Positions 9,641-21,611 of a stretch of 64,000 nucleotides of DNA are shown here, in pieces. Every line of letters begins with the position of its first letter. Within the stretch, counting starts at the first letter, position 1. The stretch comes from Culturomica massiliensis (lineage in GTDB: Bacteria; Bacteroidota; Bacteroidia; Bacteroidales; Marinifilaceae): contig NZ_LT594621.1 in assembly GCF_900091655.1 (NCBI RefSeq), positions 3,878,639 to 3,942,638 on the forward strand, given 5' to 3'. The position numbers and the translations under genes were made by a program. The notes under the pieces are model-generated. The model had not been told where the DNA came from and ran no database searches. It saw only the letters and a program-made list of their open reading frames with translations.

Positions 9641-11347
9641 ATGGATACAAATCATCACATCTCCGAAACGGAAGATGAAGTCAAATCGCTGAATTTTATT
9701 GAGCAAATTATTGAAGAGGAAATTGCCGAAGGTAAGAACGGCGGCCGGGTTCATACCCGTTTCCCGCCGGAGCCTAACGGGTATCTTCACATCGGGCATG
9801 CCACTTCGATTTGTCTGAATTTCGGACTTGCTGCCAAATATAACGGAAAATGTAATTTGCGTTTTGACGACACCAATCCCGTAAAAGAGGATGTCGAATA
9901 TACGGATGCAATTCAGGGAGATATTAAATGGCTGGGGTTTGAATGGGACGGAGAGGTACGTTATGCTTCCGATTATTTTCAGCAATTGTATGACTGGGCG
10001 GAGCAGATGATAAAAGAGGGGAAAGCTTATGTGGACGATCAGACGGCAGAGGAGATCAGTGCCGGGCGTAAAACGATCAATGAGCCGGGAGTGAACAGTC
10101 CTTACCGGGAGAGAAGCATAGAAGAGAATCTGGACCTTTTCCGCCGGATGAAGAACGGGGAATTTAAAGAAGGTTCGAGGGTATTGCGGGCGAAAATAGA
10201 TATGGCTTCTCCGAATATGCTGATGCGGGATCCGATCATGTACCGTATTATATACAGTAGCCATCATCGTACCGGAGATAAGTGGTGTATTTATCCGATG
10301 TATGATTTTACACATGGACAAAGCGATTATCTGGAAGGGATAACTCATTCCATATGTACGTTGGAGTTCGAAATCCACCGTCCGTTATACAACTGGTTCC
10401 TCGATCAGTTGACGGATACGGAATACCGCCCGCGGCAGATCGAATTTGCCCGTCGTAATCTGAATTATACAGTAATGAGCAAACGGAGGTTGCTGGAACT
10501 TGTACAGAAAGGATATGTTGCCGGTTGGGACGATCCCCGGATGCCTACGATATGCGGATTGAGGCGGCGGGGATATACGCCGGAATCGATTCGGGCCTTT
10601 GCCGAGAAAGTCGGCGTTGCCCGGCGCGAGATTGTTGTGGATATGGCCTTACTCGAATTCTGTGTACGGGAGCATCTGAATAAAACCGCACCTCGTGTCA
10701 TGGCTGTTTTGGATCCGGTGAAGGTCGTTTTGGATAATTATCCGGAGAAAGGGGAGTTGGTGGCTATCGAGAACAATCCGGAAGATCCGGCTGCCGGAGT
10801 CAGAATGGTGCCCTTTTCCAAAGAGCTGTACATCGAACGGGATGATTTTATGGAAAATGCACCTAAAAAATTCTTCCGTCTGACCCCGGGAGGAGAAGTC
10901 CGTTTAAAAGGTGCCTATATTATAAAATGCGAAAGTGTTGAAAAGGACGAAGCCGGAAATATTACGCTGATACATTGTACTTGTGATATGGAAAGCCGTA
11001 GCGGTAACGGTACGGAGGCCAGCAACCGGAAGGTAAAAGGTACCTTGCATTGGGTTTCTGCCGCCGATGCTGTGGATGCTGAAGTGCGCCTGTACGACCG
11101 TTTGTTTAAAGACGAAGATCCGGCAGGACACAAGGATGTGGACTTTAAAGAGTTTATAAACGAAAATTCTTTGAAGATCATGAAGGGATGTAAGCTGGAA
11201 CCGGGCCTGAAAGAAGCCGAACCGGGCGATCGTTTCCAGTTCCAGCGTTTGGGATATTTCTGTGTAGATAAAGATTCCCGTCCGGGTGAACTTGTGTTCA
11301 ATCGGACGGTGGCTCTGAAAGACACCTGGGCCAAACAACAGAATTAA
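9641..11347 (+). CDS. glnS: Glutaminyl-tRNA synthetase
   Basis: A 568-residue class I aminoacyl-tRNA synthetase. The ATP-binding HIGH motif is in PPEPNGYLHIGHA near residue 50. The KMSKS-like loop is NYTVMSKRRL near residue 278. The GlnRS-specific blocks (RFDDTNP, MYDFTHGQSDYLEGITHSICTLEFE) and the anticodon-binding beta-barrels in the last ~220 residues are present. It charges tRNA-Gln directly. The length is normal for the family. A terminator-like hairpin follows the stop. Confidence 0.97.
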   Translation: MDTNHHISETEDEVKSLNFIEQIIEEEIAEGKNGGRVHTRFPPEPNGYLHIGHATSICLNFGLAAKYNGKCNLRFDDTNPVKEDVEYTDAIQGDIKWLGFEWDGEVRYASDYFQQLYDWAEQMIKEGKAYVDDQTAEEISAGRKTINEPGVNSPYRERSIEENLDLFRRMKNGEFKEGSRVLRAKIDMASPNMLMRDPIMYRIIYSSHHRTGDKWCIYPMYDFTHGQSDYLEGITHSICTLEFEIHRPLYNWFLDQLTDTEYRPRQIEFARRNLNYTVMSKRRLLELVQKGYVAGWDDPRMPTICGLRRRGYTPESIRAFAEKVGVARREIVVDMALLEFCVREHLNKTAPRVMAVLDPVKVVLDNYPEKGELVAIENNPEDPAAGVRMVPFSKELYIERDDFMENAPKKFFRLTPGGEVRLKGAYIIKCESVEKDEAGNITLIHCTCDMESRSGNGTEASNRKVKGTLHWVSAADAVDAEVRLYDRLFKDEDPAGHKDVDFKEFINENSLKIMKGCKLEPGLKEAEPGDRFQFQRLGYFCVDKDSRPGELVFNRTVALKDTWAKQQN

Positions 11348-11354
11348 AGCAACG

Positions 11355-11401
11355 GGAGGTCTGAACGGTGTGTTGAAATCCGTTCAGGCATCCTGTTTTT
11401 T
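11355..11401 (+). terminator. Terminator after glnS
   Basis: An 8-bp perfect stem (CTGAACGG / CCGTTCAG) lies eight bases after the stop, followed after a short GC spacer by a run of T (11395-11401). The flanking bases extend the stem imperfectly. Confidence 0.55.
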
Positions 11402-11425
11402 GTGGTGTAGTTTATATTATAACCG

Positions 11426-12292
11426 ATGAATAGAATATTAGAAGAAATTAAGTCCTATGTGATAATCGCATTGGGGATGCTGATGTATGCCTTCTCGGCG
11501 ACAGCTTTTCAGATTCCGAATAAAATTGTCGGAGGAGGTGCTACCGGTGTGGGTACTGTTATTTACTATCTGACAGACGGTCTTATCCCCGTCGGTGTCA
11601 GTTACTTTTTAATCAATGTGGTTTTGATTTCCATTGCCTTGAAGGTACTGGGACCTAAATTCGGGATCAAATCGATCTTTGCTATCTGTGTCGGTAGTTT
11701 CCTGTTGGGAATTTTACAGCCTTTGTTTCCGGAATCCCTGGTCACCGACCGTTTTATGTGTGCTGTTATTTCCGGTATCCTGACGGGAGCCGGAATCGCT
11801 TTGGCGCTGGCACAGGGAGGAAGTACCGGGGGAACGGATATCGTAGCTATGTTGGTGACCAAGTACAGGAATGTGAGTCCCGGGAAAATGATTATGTATT
11901 GTGATTGCGGAATCATCGCTTCCAGTTTACTTATCAATTTCAACATCGAAGGTCTGATGTACGGTTATGTGATGATGGGCGTGGTGTCGTTTACGGTCGA
12001 TTTCGTGCTTACGGGGAAAAAGCAGTCTGCTCAATTGTTTATCTTTACCGAGAAATACGAGGAGGTCGCCGAGCGGATTACCGAACGTTTTGTGCGAGGC
12101 GTGACCGTTGTCGATTGTACCGGCTGGTATACCGGACAGGCTAAAAAAATGCTGATTATAGTCGTTCGTAAAAATGAAGCGATTGAAGTGCTGAAAATTG
12201 CAAAAAGAGTCGATTCGAATGTGTTTATGACCATGAATACGGTAATGGGCGTGTTCGGCAAAGGATTTGATGAGGTGAAAGGCGTAAAGTGA
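11426..12292 (+). CDS. YitT-family membrane protein (DUF161 + DUF2179)
   Basis: A 288-residue inner-membrane protein. Five to six hydrophobic segments fill residues 10-205, with the family blocks IPNKIVGGGATGVGTV and LAQGGSTGGTDIVAML. The last ~80 residues form the soluble DUF2179 domain (VVDCTGWYTGQAKKMLIIVVRK). YitT proteins are widespread and their transport role is not settled. It starts 78 bp after glnS and is followed by a strong terminator, so it is probably the end of this transcription unit. Confidence 0.88.
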   Translation: MNRILEEIKSYVIIALGMLMYAFSATAFQIPNKIVGGGATGVGTVIYYLTDGLIPVGVSYFLINVVLISIALKVLGPKFGIKSIFAICVGSFLLGILQPLFPESLVTDRFMCAVISGILTGAGIALALAQGGSTGGTDIVAMLVTKYRNVSPGKMIMYCDCGIIASSLLINFNIEGLMYGYVMMGVVSFTVDFVLTGKKQSAQLFIFTEKYEEVAERITERFVRGVTVVDCTGWYTGQAKKMLIIVVRKNEAIEVLKIAKRVDSNVFMTMNTVMGVFGKGFDEVKGVK

Positions 12293-12316
12293 TGTGTTAC
12301 GACTGAATCAATATTG

Positions 12317-12346
12317 AAATGCAGCGGAAATTTCCGCTGCATTTTT
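12317..12346 (+). terminator. Terminator after the YitT gene
   Basis: A perfect palindromic stem GCAGCGGAAA / TTTCCGCTGC (12321-12340) with flanking AT pairs is followed by TTTTT. It is 24 bp after the stop. Confidence 0.8.
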
Positions 12347-12514
12347 GTATTTTTATGCTTATGTAATTCGTTTCTGATTTACGATTTGTGGTACTTCTTT
12401 CCGCTTTTCCTTTTTTCGTCTTGTTTTTCTGTTCAAAAAGTCTTTTTGTATTTATGTGAATTTCAGTATATTGAAAAAAAGTTTTCATTTTTCCATAAAA
12501 AATTGATTAAAAAA

Positions 12515-12547
12515 TTTGGAAATGGTTTATATATTGCGTTATCTTTG
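12515..12547 (+). promoter_or_regulatory. rRNA operon promoter P1
   Basis: TTTG at 12515-12518 and TATCTTTG at 12540-12547 are 21 bp apart, matching the Bacteroidota -33/-7 pattern. The surrounding leader (12347-12700) has no credible gene; it is AT-rich with A/T tracts suited to an UP-like region. Confidence 0.6.
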
Positions 12548-12638
12548 CACCCGCTTTCCGAGAGATAGAGGTTATGGCAGCGGGGTAATCGGGGAGTCAG
12601 TTCTTGAAAAAAGTTTTGAAAAAAAAGAGCGGTCAGGA

Positions 12639-12670
12639 TTTGGAAGTTTGTATGAATCGCCTTATCTTTG
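12639..12670 (+). promoter_or_regulatory. rRNA operon promoter P2
   Basis: TTTG at 12639-12642 and a second TATCTTTG at 12663-12670 are 20 bp apart. The exact reuse of the -7 octamer 123 bp downstream of P1 supports tandem rRNA promoters. Confidence 0.6.
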
Positions 12671-12710
12671 CCGTCACTTTCCGCTAAAAAACAGCGGTCA
12701 AGACCGACAG

Positions 12711-12751
12711 AAGTTCTTTAACATATTGTAGTGACAAAATGAAGCAAGTGC
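12711..12751 (+). promoter_or_regulatory. 16S leader: boxA-like element and 5' arm of the processing stem
   Basis: AAGTTCTTTAACATATTG (12711-12728) recurs with one change before 23S at 14451-14468, as expected for an rRNA antitermination or processing box. AGCAAGTGC (12743-12751) is the exact reverse complement of 14370-14378 just after 16S, so the two arms can close a stem around 16S for RNase III processing. Confidence 0.55.
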
Positions 12752-12821
12752 GAGTCCTGAAATCAACCATTTCGGACGGATATAACTGGGCAAAGGAATA
12801 TAATTTTACAAGTTTTTTTTA

Positions 12822-14351
<1,530 letters not shown>

Positions 14352-14400
14352 GGAGACTTGTTATATCATGCACTTGCTAATTTTTCACTAAATATATACC

Positions 14401-14443
14401 GGATCGCAGGTTAGCGTTATAAAAGGTTCGATTCCTTTGATCC
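14401..14443 (+). pseudogene. Degenerate tRNA (acceptor stem plus perfect T arm)
   Basis: GGATC (14401-14405) can pair with GATCC (14439-14443). Directly inside the 3' strand is a perfect T arm: AAAGG (14422-14426), loop TTCGATT (14427-14433, fits the TTCRANY T-loop) and CCTTT (14434-14438). Only 16 nt replace the D arm, anticodon arm and variable region. This looks like a relic of a spacer tRNA reduced to its minihelix. Whether it is only decay or still serves as a processing signal is open. Confidence 0.55.
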
Positions 14444-14456
14444 TTCATTTAAGTTC

Positions 14457-14494
14457 TTTGACATATTGGGAAATTTATGGAAATATGATCCATA
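14457..14494 (+). other. 5' arm of 23S processing stem (pairs with 17449-17488)
   Basis: Positions 14457-14494 are complementary to 17449-17488 almost throughout, with a 2-nt bulge, one mismatch and several G-U pairs. Sub-blocks are TTTGAC/GTCAAA, TTGGGAAATTTA/TAGATTTCCCGA and AAATAT/ATATTT. This closes a stem of more than 30 bp around 23S, the usual substrate of RNase III. The 5' end of this arm is part of the boxA-like box. Confidence 0.7.
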
Positions 14495-14555
14495 ACAGCT
14501 ATAACAAATAGTATACAATAGAGATATTGAATATACGAGAGTAGCAAGTATAAAT

Positions 14556-17447
<2,892 letters not shown>

Positions 17448-17531
17448 ATGTGGATGATATTTTTGTAGATTTCCCGATGTTTGTCAAATTCCTTTTCAGG
17501 GATTAACATATTGAACTGATAAAGACATTAA

Positions 17532-17640
17532 AAGGTGCCTATAGCAAAGGGGATCCACCTCTTCCCATACCGAACAGAGAAGTTAAGCCCTTTCACGCCG
17601 ATGGTACTGCCCTTAGGGTGGGAGAGTAGGTAGGTGCCGA
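17532..17640 (+). rRNA. rrf: 5S ribosomal RNA
   Basis: About 109 nt. The terminal stem is GGTGCCTA (17534-17541) with TAGGTGCC (17631-17638). The inner block CCACCTCTTCCCATACCGAA and GAAGTTAAGC are the conserved 5S core. It lies about 85 nt after 23S. Confidence 0.93.
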
Positions 17641-17650
17641 ATTTTGAAAG

Positions 17651-17679
17651 AAAGAGTCTCAGAAATGAGACTCTTTTTA
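17651..17679 (+). terminator. Terminator-like hairpin between 5S and tRNA-Met
   Basis: Perfect stem AAAGAGTCTCA / TGAGACTCTTT with a GAAA tetraloop and a short T run. It directly precedes the tRNA, so some transcripts must read through, or the tRNA has its own promoter. Confidence 0.75.
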
Positions 17680-17680
17680 T

Positions 17681-17757
17681 GGCGAGGTAGCTCAGCTGGT
17701 TAGAGCGCATGATTCATAATCATGAGGTCGGCGGTTCAAGCCCGCCTCTCGCTACCA
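17681..17757 (+). tRNA. tRNA-Met (CAT anticodon), elongator type
   Basis: 77 nt with encoded CCA. Acceptor GGCGAGG pairs with TCTCGCT (two G-U pairs). D arm AGCTCAG...GAGC. Anticodon stem CATGA/TCATG with loop TTCATAA, anticodon CAT at 17715-17717. T arm GGCGG TTCAAGC CCGCC. The body resembles elongator Met rather than the initiator, which would have three G-C pairs in the anticodon stem; a tRNA-Ile2 (modified CAT) cannot be fully excluded. It follows 5S directly. Confidence 0.93.
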
Positions 17758-17763
17758 ATTTTA

Positions 17764-17799
17764 AAAGCAGTTGCAACGAAAGTTGTGACTGCTTTTTTT
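17764..17799 (+). terminator. Terminator after tRNA-Met, end of the rRNA operon
   Basis: 12-bp stem AGCAGTTGCAAC / GTTGTGACTGCT (two G-U pairs) with GAAA loop and seven T. It ends the rRNA transcription unit. Confidence 0.85.
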
Positions 17800-18000
17800 G
17801 TTTTATATAATTCCGTTATACACCCCCTATCCGGCTCGGCGACTGTCTATCCCGGTTTTTGCTGACATTATCGTTTTGTGAAATACATATACTGTGCGGA
17901 TTCTGCTTGATTTTAATTGTTGCTGTATTGTTGATATGTATTCCGGGATCGATACATTGGGGAGTGAAATTATTCAGCAGAAGAGACGTACTGCCTAAAA

Positions 18001-18106
18001 CGAACGTTTTAATTGCAGATTTTAAATTGGCGATTTTAGATTAAAAAAATCTGATGACGAATCAATTTGCCCAATAATTTACAATTTGCAATCTAAAATT
18101 TACAAT
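18001..18106 (+). repeat. Dispersed repeat, copy A
   Basis: An AT-rich ~100-bp element beginning CGAACGTTTTAATTGCAG. It matches 61074-61165 (copy C, same orientation) and the reverse complement of 51387-51471 (copy B). Ends carry imperfect inverted repeats around ATTGCAGATTTTA / TAAAATTTACAAT. Copy A has ~14 extra bases near 18026-18039. The remaining sequence of 17800-18340 holds no convincing gene; a 61-codon frame at 17859-18044 runs into the repeat and I do not accept it. Confidence 0.7.
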
Positions 18107-18319
18107 TTCTATGAACCTTCGATCCCTTTATCTCAAAATAAGGTCGTTTAAAAGTATTATTTCATGTTTGAATAACAGTTCTGATTCAAATGTCTGATCA
18201 TCATTGTTTTGTTTCAATATTATGTATATTTTAATGGTATTTCTGTTGTGAATTTTAATTATTGGAATATAATAAAGCAGCTGTAAACTTATAGTAAGTT
18301 TAAATAATATGAAAACAAT

Positions 18320-18350
18320 TTTGATGTTAAAATATATTAATGTATTTTTG
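18320..18350 (+). promoter_or_regulatory. Promoter of the T9SS/toxin operon
   Basis: TTTG (18320-18323), 19 bp, TATTTTTG (18343-18350): a full match to the Bacteroidota consensus. The transcript would have a leader of about 155 nt before the first ATG. That leader contains a perfect 7-bp hairpin TCTCCGG / CCGGAGA at 18421-18440. Confidence 0.65.
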
Positions 18351-18511
18351 ACTCGGAATGTTGATTGTTTGTGTCGTGTTTTTACAGAAGGTTTAATGAC
18401 GTGTTTGTAGGGGAGTGGTGTCTCCGGGTGTGGCCGGAGAAGCGTGACTGTAAATTCTGATAAACTTGTCGGCGTGGCGCAGGAGTGTGTTAATCTTTGT
18501 AATGATAGTTG

Positions 18512-19855
18512 ATGAATAAATTGGGGAGGAACCTTTTTAAGGCAGTTATATGGCTGCTTTTATATGCCTGTTATCAGGAAACACCTGTGAGAATCAATGC
18601 GGATTTCGATGTAGAGATTACCGGTAATGATTATTCTGTACCTGTAACTGTTCATTTGATGAATAAATCGACAGGTGCGGATTTATATGAATGGACATTC
18701 GAAGGTGGTGATCCTTTGAAATCCAATAAAGTAAATCCGGAAGAAGTTGTTTATAAGGAACCGGGAACATATACCATCCGTCTGGAAGCCTGGAACACCA
18801 CTGAACGTAAAGTAAAAGAATTGACCGTAAGTCTCGATTCTGCTATTGGGGCTGGTTTCACTTATACGGTGGCTATAAACAATTTCTCACCGGTGGAAGT
18901 TACACTGATAAATTGCAGTTACGGTGGCACCCGGTATCGTTGGGAGTTTATCGGCGGGCAACCTGAAACTTACGAAGGAAAAAATCCTCCGGTTATTGTT
19001 TTTACGGAGCCTGGATTGCATCCGGTTCATTTACAAGTGTTCAATACAAGAGAGAGGGCGGAGTTTACCGATACGATTCGGGTACTTCCTGCTTTGGCAG
19101 TGGATTTCGAGTGGTGGCCGGGGAAAGATGATTATGATATGGAAGCTCCGTTGGTTATTGAATTGGCGGCTCGTTGTACCGGTGTTTTATCATATCTATG
19201 GAAGGCGGAAGGGGGAAGAATAGAAAATGATACCCTGGCCGATACCCGGATTTATTTCGACAAACCGGGGGAATATCGTGTTGAGCTTAAAGCAGCGAAT
19301 GGAAAAGAAACGAAAAGTGTCGGCAAAGAGATAAAGGTGTTGGAAAATTCGAATTTGTATATAATACAGGATCTGAAATTCGGAATTACGACAGCGTTGA
19401 ATACGGTGGGTGGATATTTTTCTTCGGAAACAAGGTCTGTTTTGAAAATGAAAGAATTGACTCCGGAGACCGGACCGACGATTGATTTTGTGTTTTGGGG
19501 GTTGGCCGATTTCGACCAATGTTGTTTTCTCTCGCCTGATTTGGTCGGATTAAAAGCCTTGCCGGATATACCCGGTGCCGCTCATTCCTGGTTTATCAAT
19601 AACCCGGATGCGCTTACAGCCGGTCAGTTTGATGTTATGGAAAATGATGAGTTGTTAAAACGGCTTCTGATTAGGGAAAACTGTGATAAAGATCTTAACT
19701 CTTATTTTACAGGAAATGATGTTCCGCATTTGGTGTTGTTTGAAACCGGTGATTACCGCAAAGGAGTTATTAAGATAAAGCAATTCGTACAGGCAGGAAG
19801 TAATTCATATATTCTTGCAGATGTGAAAATACAGAAAGAAAGAACCGGAAATTGA
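18512..19855 (+). CDS. PKD-repeat lipoprotein, first gene of the toxin operon
   Basis: A 447-residue protein starting at the ATG at 18512 (an in-frame TTG lies just before it). The N-terminus MNKLGRNLFKAVIWLLLYAC has a lipobox-like end with Cys at residue 20. Three PKD-type beta-sandwiches follow at roughly 30-105, 112-190 and 198-280, each with the typical YxWxFxGG and PGxYxVxLxxxN patterns. The last ~165 residues have no family I recognise. PKD domains mediate surface protein contacts. The next gene starts 10 bp downstream. I infer a cell-surface accessory role for the large secreted proteins of this operon. Confidence 0.75.
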   Translation: MNKLGRNLFKAVIWLLLYACYQETPVRINADFDVEITGNDYSVPVTVHLMNKSTGADLYEWTFEGGDPLKSNKVNPEEVVYKEPGTYTIRLEAWNTTERKVKELTVSLDSAIGAGFTYTVAINNFSPVEVTLINCSYGGTRYRWEFIGGQPETYEGKNPPVIVFTEPGLHPVHLQVFNTRERAEFTDTIRVLPALAVDFEWWPGKDDYDMEAPLVIELAARCTGVLSYLWKAEGGRIENDTLADTRIYFDKPGEYRVELKAANGKETKSVGKEIKVLENSNLYIIQDLKFGITTALNTVGGYFSSETRSVLKMKELTPETGPTIDFVFWGLADFDQCCFLSPDLVGLKALPDIPGAAHSWFINNPDALTAGQFDVMENDELLKRLLIRENCDKDLNSYFTGNDVPHLVLFETGDYRKGVIKIKQFVQAGSNSYILADVKIQKERTGN

Positions 19856-19865
19856 TATCGTTTAT

Positions 19866-21599
19866 ATGGATAAAGTGCGTGGCTTGAAACAATTATTTAT
19901 TTATTGCTTATTCGGTGTATCGATGTCCAGCACTTTACCGGTATGTGCCCAACAAGTACGTTTGGATAATCTGAAAGAACAATTCAGTAAAAAAAATCTG
20001 TTTCGGATTAACGGAGGATTGGCAGCTAACGGAGTGTTTTACACGGGTGATAATTCCAGTCGTCAGCCTTTTATGTGGGTCATTTCCGGGAATGTCAATA
20101 TCAGTATTTACGATCAGGTAAATCTTCCTTTTTCCTGTAATTTCAATAATCTGGGAAATGGATATAATTATCCTACTTTACCGAATCGTTTGAGTATACA
20201 TCCGTCTTATAAATGGGTTACAGCCCATATCGGAGATGTATCGATGAGTTTCTCTCCCTATACACTGAGCGGGCATCAATTTACCGGTGCCGGTTTGGAA
20301 TTGAAACCGGAAAACTTTCCGTTAAAAGCTCAGTTTATGTTTGGGCGTTTATTGAAAAAGACCGAATATGATTCATTGAATTTTGGAGGAATTGTAGCTT
20401 ATAAAAGAATGGGTTATGGTGTGAAACTGAATTATGAGAAAGAAAAATATTTATTGGGAATCAGTGTGTTACATGCTCACGATGATCCGGAATCTTTAAA
20501 ATGGAAGCCGGACAGTTTGCAGATATATCCTCAAAGCAACCTGGCCCTCAGCGGTGAAGTAACCCTCAAATTATTGGATAACCTGACGGTAAATGTAGAG
20601 TATGGTTTCAGTAGTCTTACCCGGGATATCCGTTTGCCTTCCGTTAAAACAGATTTGGGAATCTGGCTACTTACCCGTAACACGTCGACCGTTCAATATC
20701 ATGCTCTGAAAGCCGGTGTAAATTATTTGCTTAAAAAGAATTCCATCGGTTTGGGATACGAACGTATAGATCCGGATTACCGGACTTTGGGAGGGTATTA
20801 TTTTACGAATGATTTTGAAAATTTTACTTTTAATTATGCCCGGCCATTTTGGAAAGATAAAATCAATTTTTCGATGAATGTTGGGATGCAGCATGATAAT
20901 CTGAACCGCAATAAGACAGAACAAACAAACCGTTGGGTAATAGCGGCAAATCTGAATATCGTGCCGACGGATAAATTGAATTGCTCCGTATCGTATTCCA
21001 GTTTTCAGAGTTATACCAATATCAGATCACAGTTTGATTATATCAATGCAACCAATAAATATGAAAATCAGGATACCCTTGATTTTACGCAGTTGTCCCA
21101 AAATGTGAATGTTAATATCGGATATAATTGGGCTGTGGAGGAAGTCAGAAGCCATAATCTGAATTTTAATCTGAGTTTTCAGGAGGCAGCAGACAAGCGG
21201 GGAGGGATTATTGCACCGGGGAGTGCATCCCGGTTTTATAATCTGGCGGCTTCTTATGCTTTGCTATTTGTTCCGTCAGCCATACAGTTGACGGCATCCG
21301 GAAATTTGACATACAATAAAATGGCCGGTATGGAAATGATTACGTGGGGGCCTAATCTGGGAGCCTCCTCTAAATTTTTAAAGAATAAGATGACGGTAGG
21401 GGTGTCGTCTTCTTATAATGTTTCTTCCAATAGCGGGATACGGACAGGGAGTGTATTCAACGCAAGGGGAAATGTCGTTATGCGTTTTTTTAAACATCAT
21501 ACGGCTAATATATCTGTGGTATACCAGAACCGGGATGTCCCGGTGAAGCCGGTAGCATCGGATTTTACGACTACACTTAATTATGCATATAGTTTTTAA
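19866..21599 (+). CDS. Outer-membrane beta-barrel protein of the toxin operon
   Basis: 577 residues with a signal peptide (MDKVRGLKQLFIYCLFG...CAQQ). The rest is alternating amphipathic strands rich in Tyr, Asn, Phe and Gly, ending in an aromatic residue (TLNYAYSF), the usual sign of a barrel inserted by BAM. The start of the mature part (KKNLFRINGGLAANGVFYTG) is not a family I can name. Tight spacing on both sides (10 and 12 bp) puts it in one operon with the PKD lipoprotein and the 1508-residue protein. It could anchor or export the partner proteins, as SprF/PorP-type barrels do for SprB; that analogy is inference. Confidence 0.72.
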   Translation: MDKVRGLKQLFIYCLFGVSMSSTLPVCAQQVRLDNLKEQFSKKNLFRINGGLAANGVFYTGDNSSRQPFMWVISGNVNISIYDQVNLPFSCNFNNLGNGYNYPTLPNRLSIHPSYKWVTAHIGDVSMSFSPYTLSGHQFTGAGLELKPENFPLKAQFMFGRLLKKTEYDSLNFGGIVAYKRMGYGVKLNYEKEKYLLGISVLHAHDDPESLKWKPDSLQIYPQSNLALSGEVTLKLLDNLTVNVEYGFSSLTRDIRLPSVKTDLGIWLLTRNTSTVQYHALKAGVNYLLKKNSIGLGYERIDPDYRTLGGYYFTNDFENFTFNYARPFWKDKINFSMNVGMQHDNLNRNKTEQTNRWVIAANLNIVPTDKLNCSVSYSSFQSYTNIRSQFDYINATNKYENQDTLDFTQLSQNVNVNIGYNWAVEEVRSHNLNFNLSFQEAADKRGGIIAPGSASRFYNLAASYALLFVPSAIQLTASGNLTYNKMAGMEMITWGPNLGASSKFLKNKMTVGVSSSYNVSSNSGIRTGSVFNARGNVVMRFFKHHTANISVVYQNRDVPVKPVASDFTTTLNYAYSF

Positions 21600-21611
21600 A
21601 ACCGACCGATT

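Larger units (their letters stand above)
14352..14555 (+). other. 16S-23S internal transcribed spacer without intact tRNA
   Basis: The ~204-nt spacer contains no complete tRNA-Ile or tRNA-Ala, which many Bacteroidota carry here. It holds the 3' arm of the 16S processing stem (14370-14378), a tRNA-like remnant (14401-14443), the boxA-like repeat (14451-14468) and the 5' arm of a long 23S processing stem (14457-14494). Confidence 0.8.

Noticed and set aside
9602..10378. 258-codon minus-strand frame over glnS
   Set aside because: Shadow of the well-supported glnS gene.
14352..14555. Intact tRNA-Ile or tRNA-Ala in the rRNA spacer
   Set aside because: No cloverleaf with an anticodon arm exists; only the T arm and part of an acceptor stem remain.
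17859..18044. 61-codon plus-strand frame with a hydrophobic segment
   Set aside because: It runs into dispersed repeat copy A and has no homologue that I recognise; probably chance.
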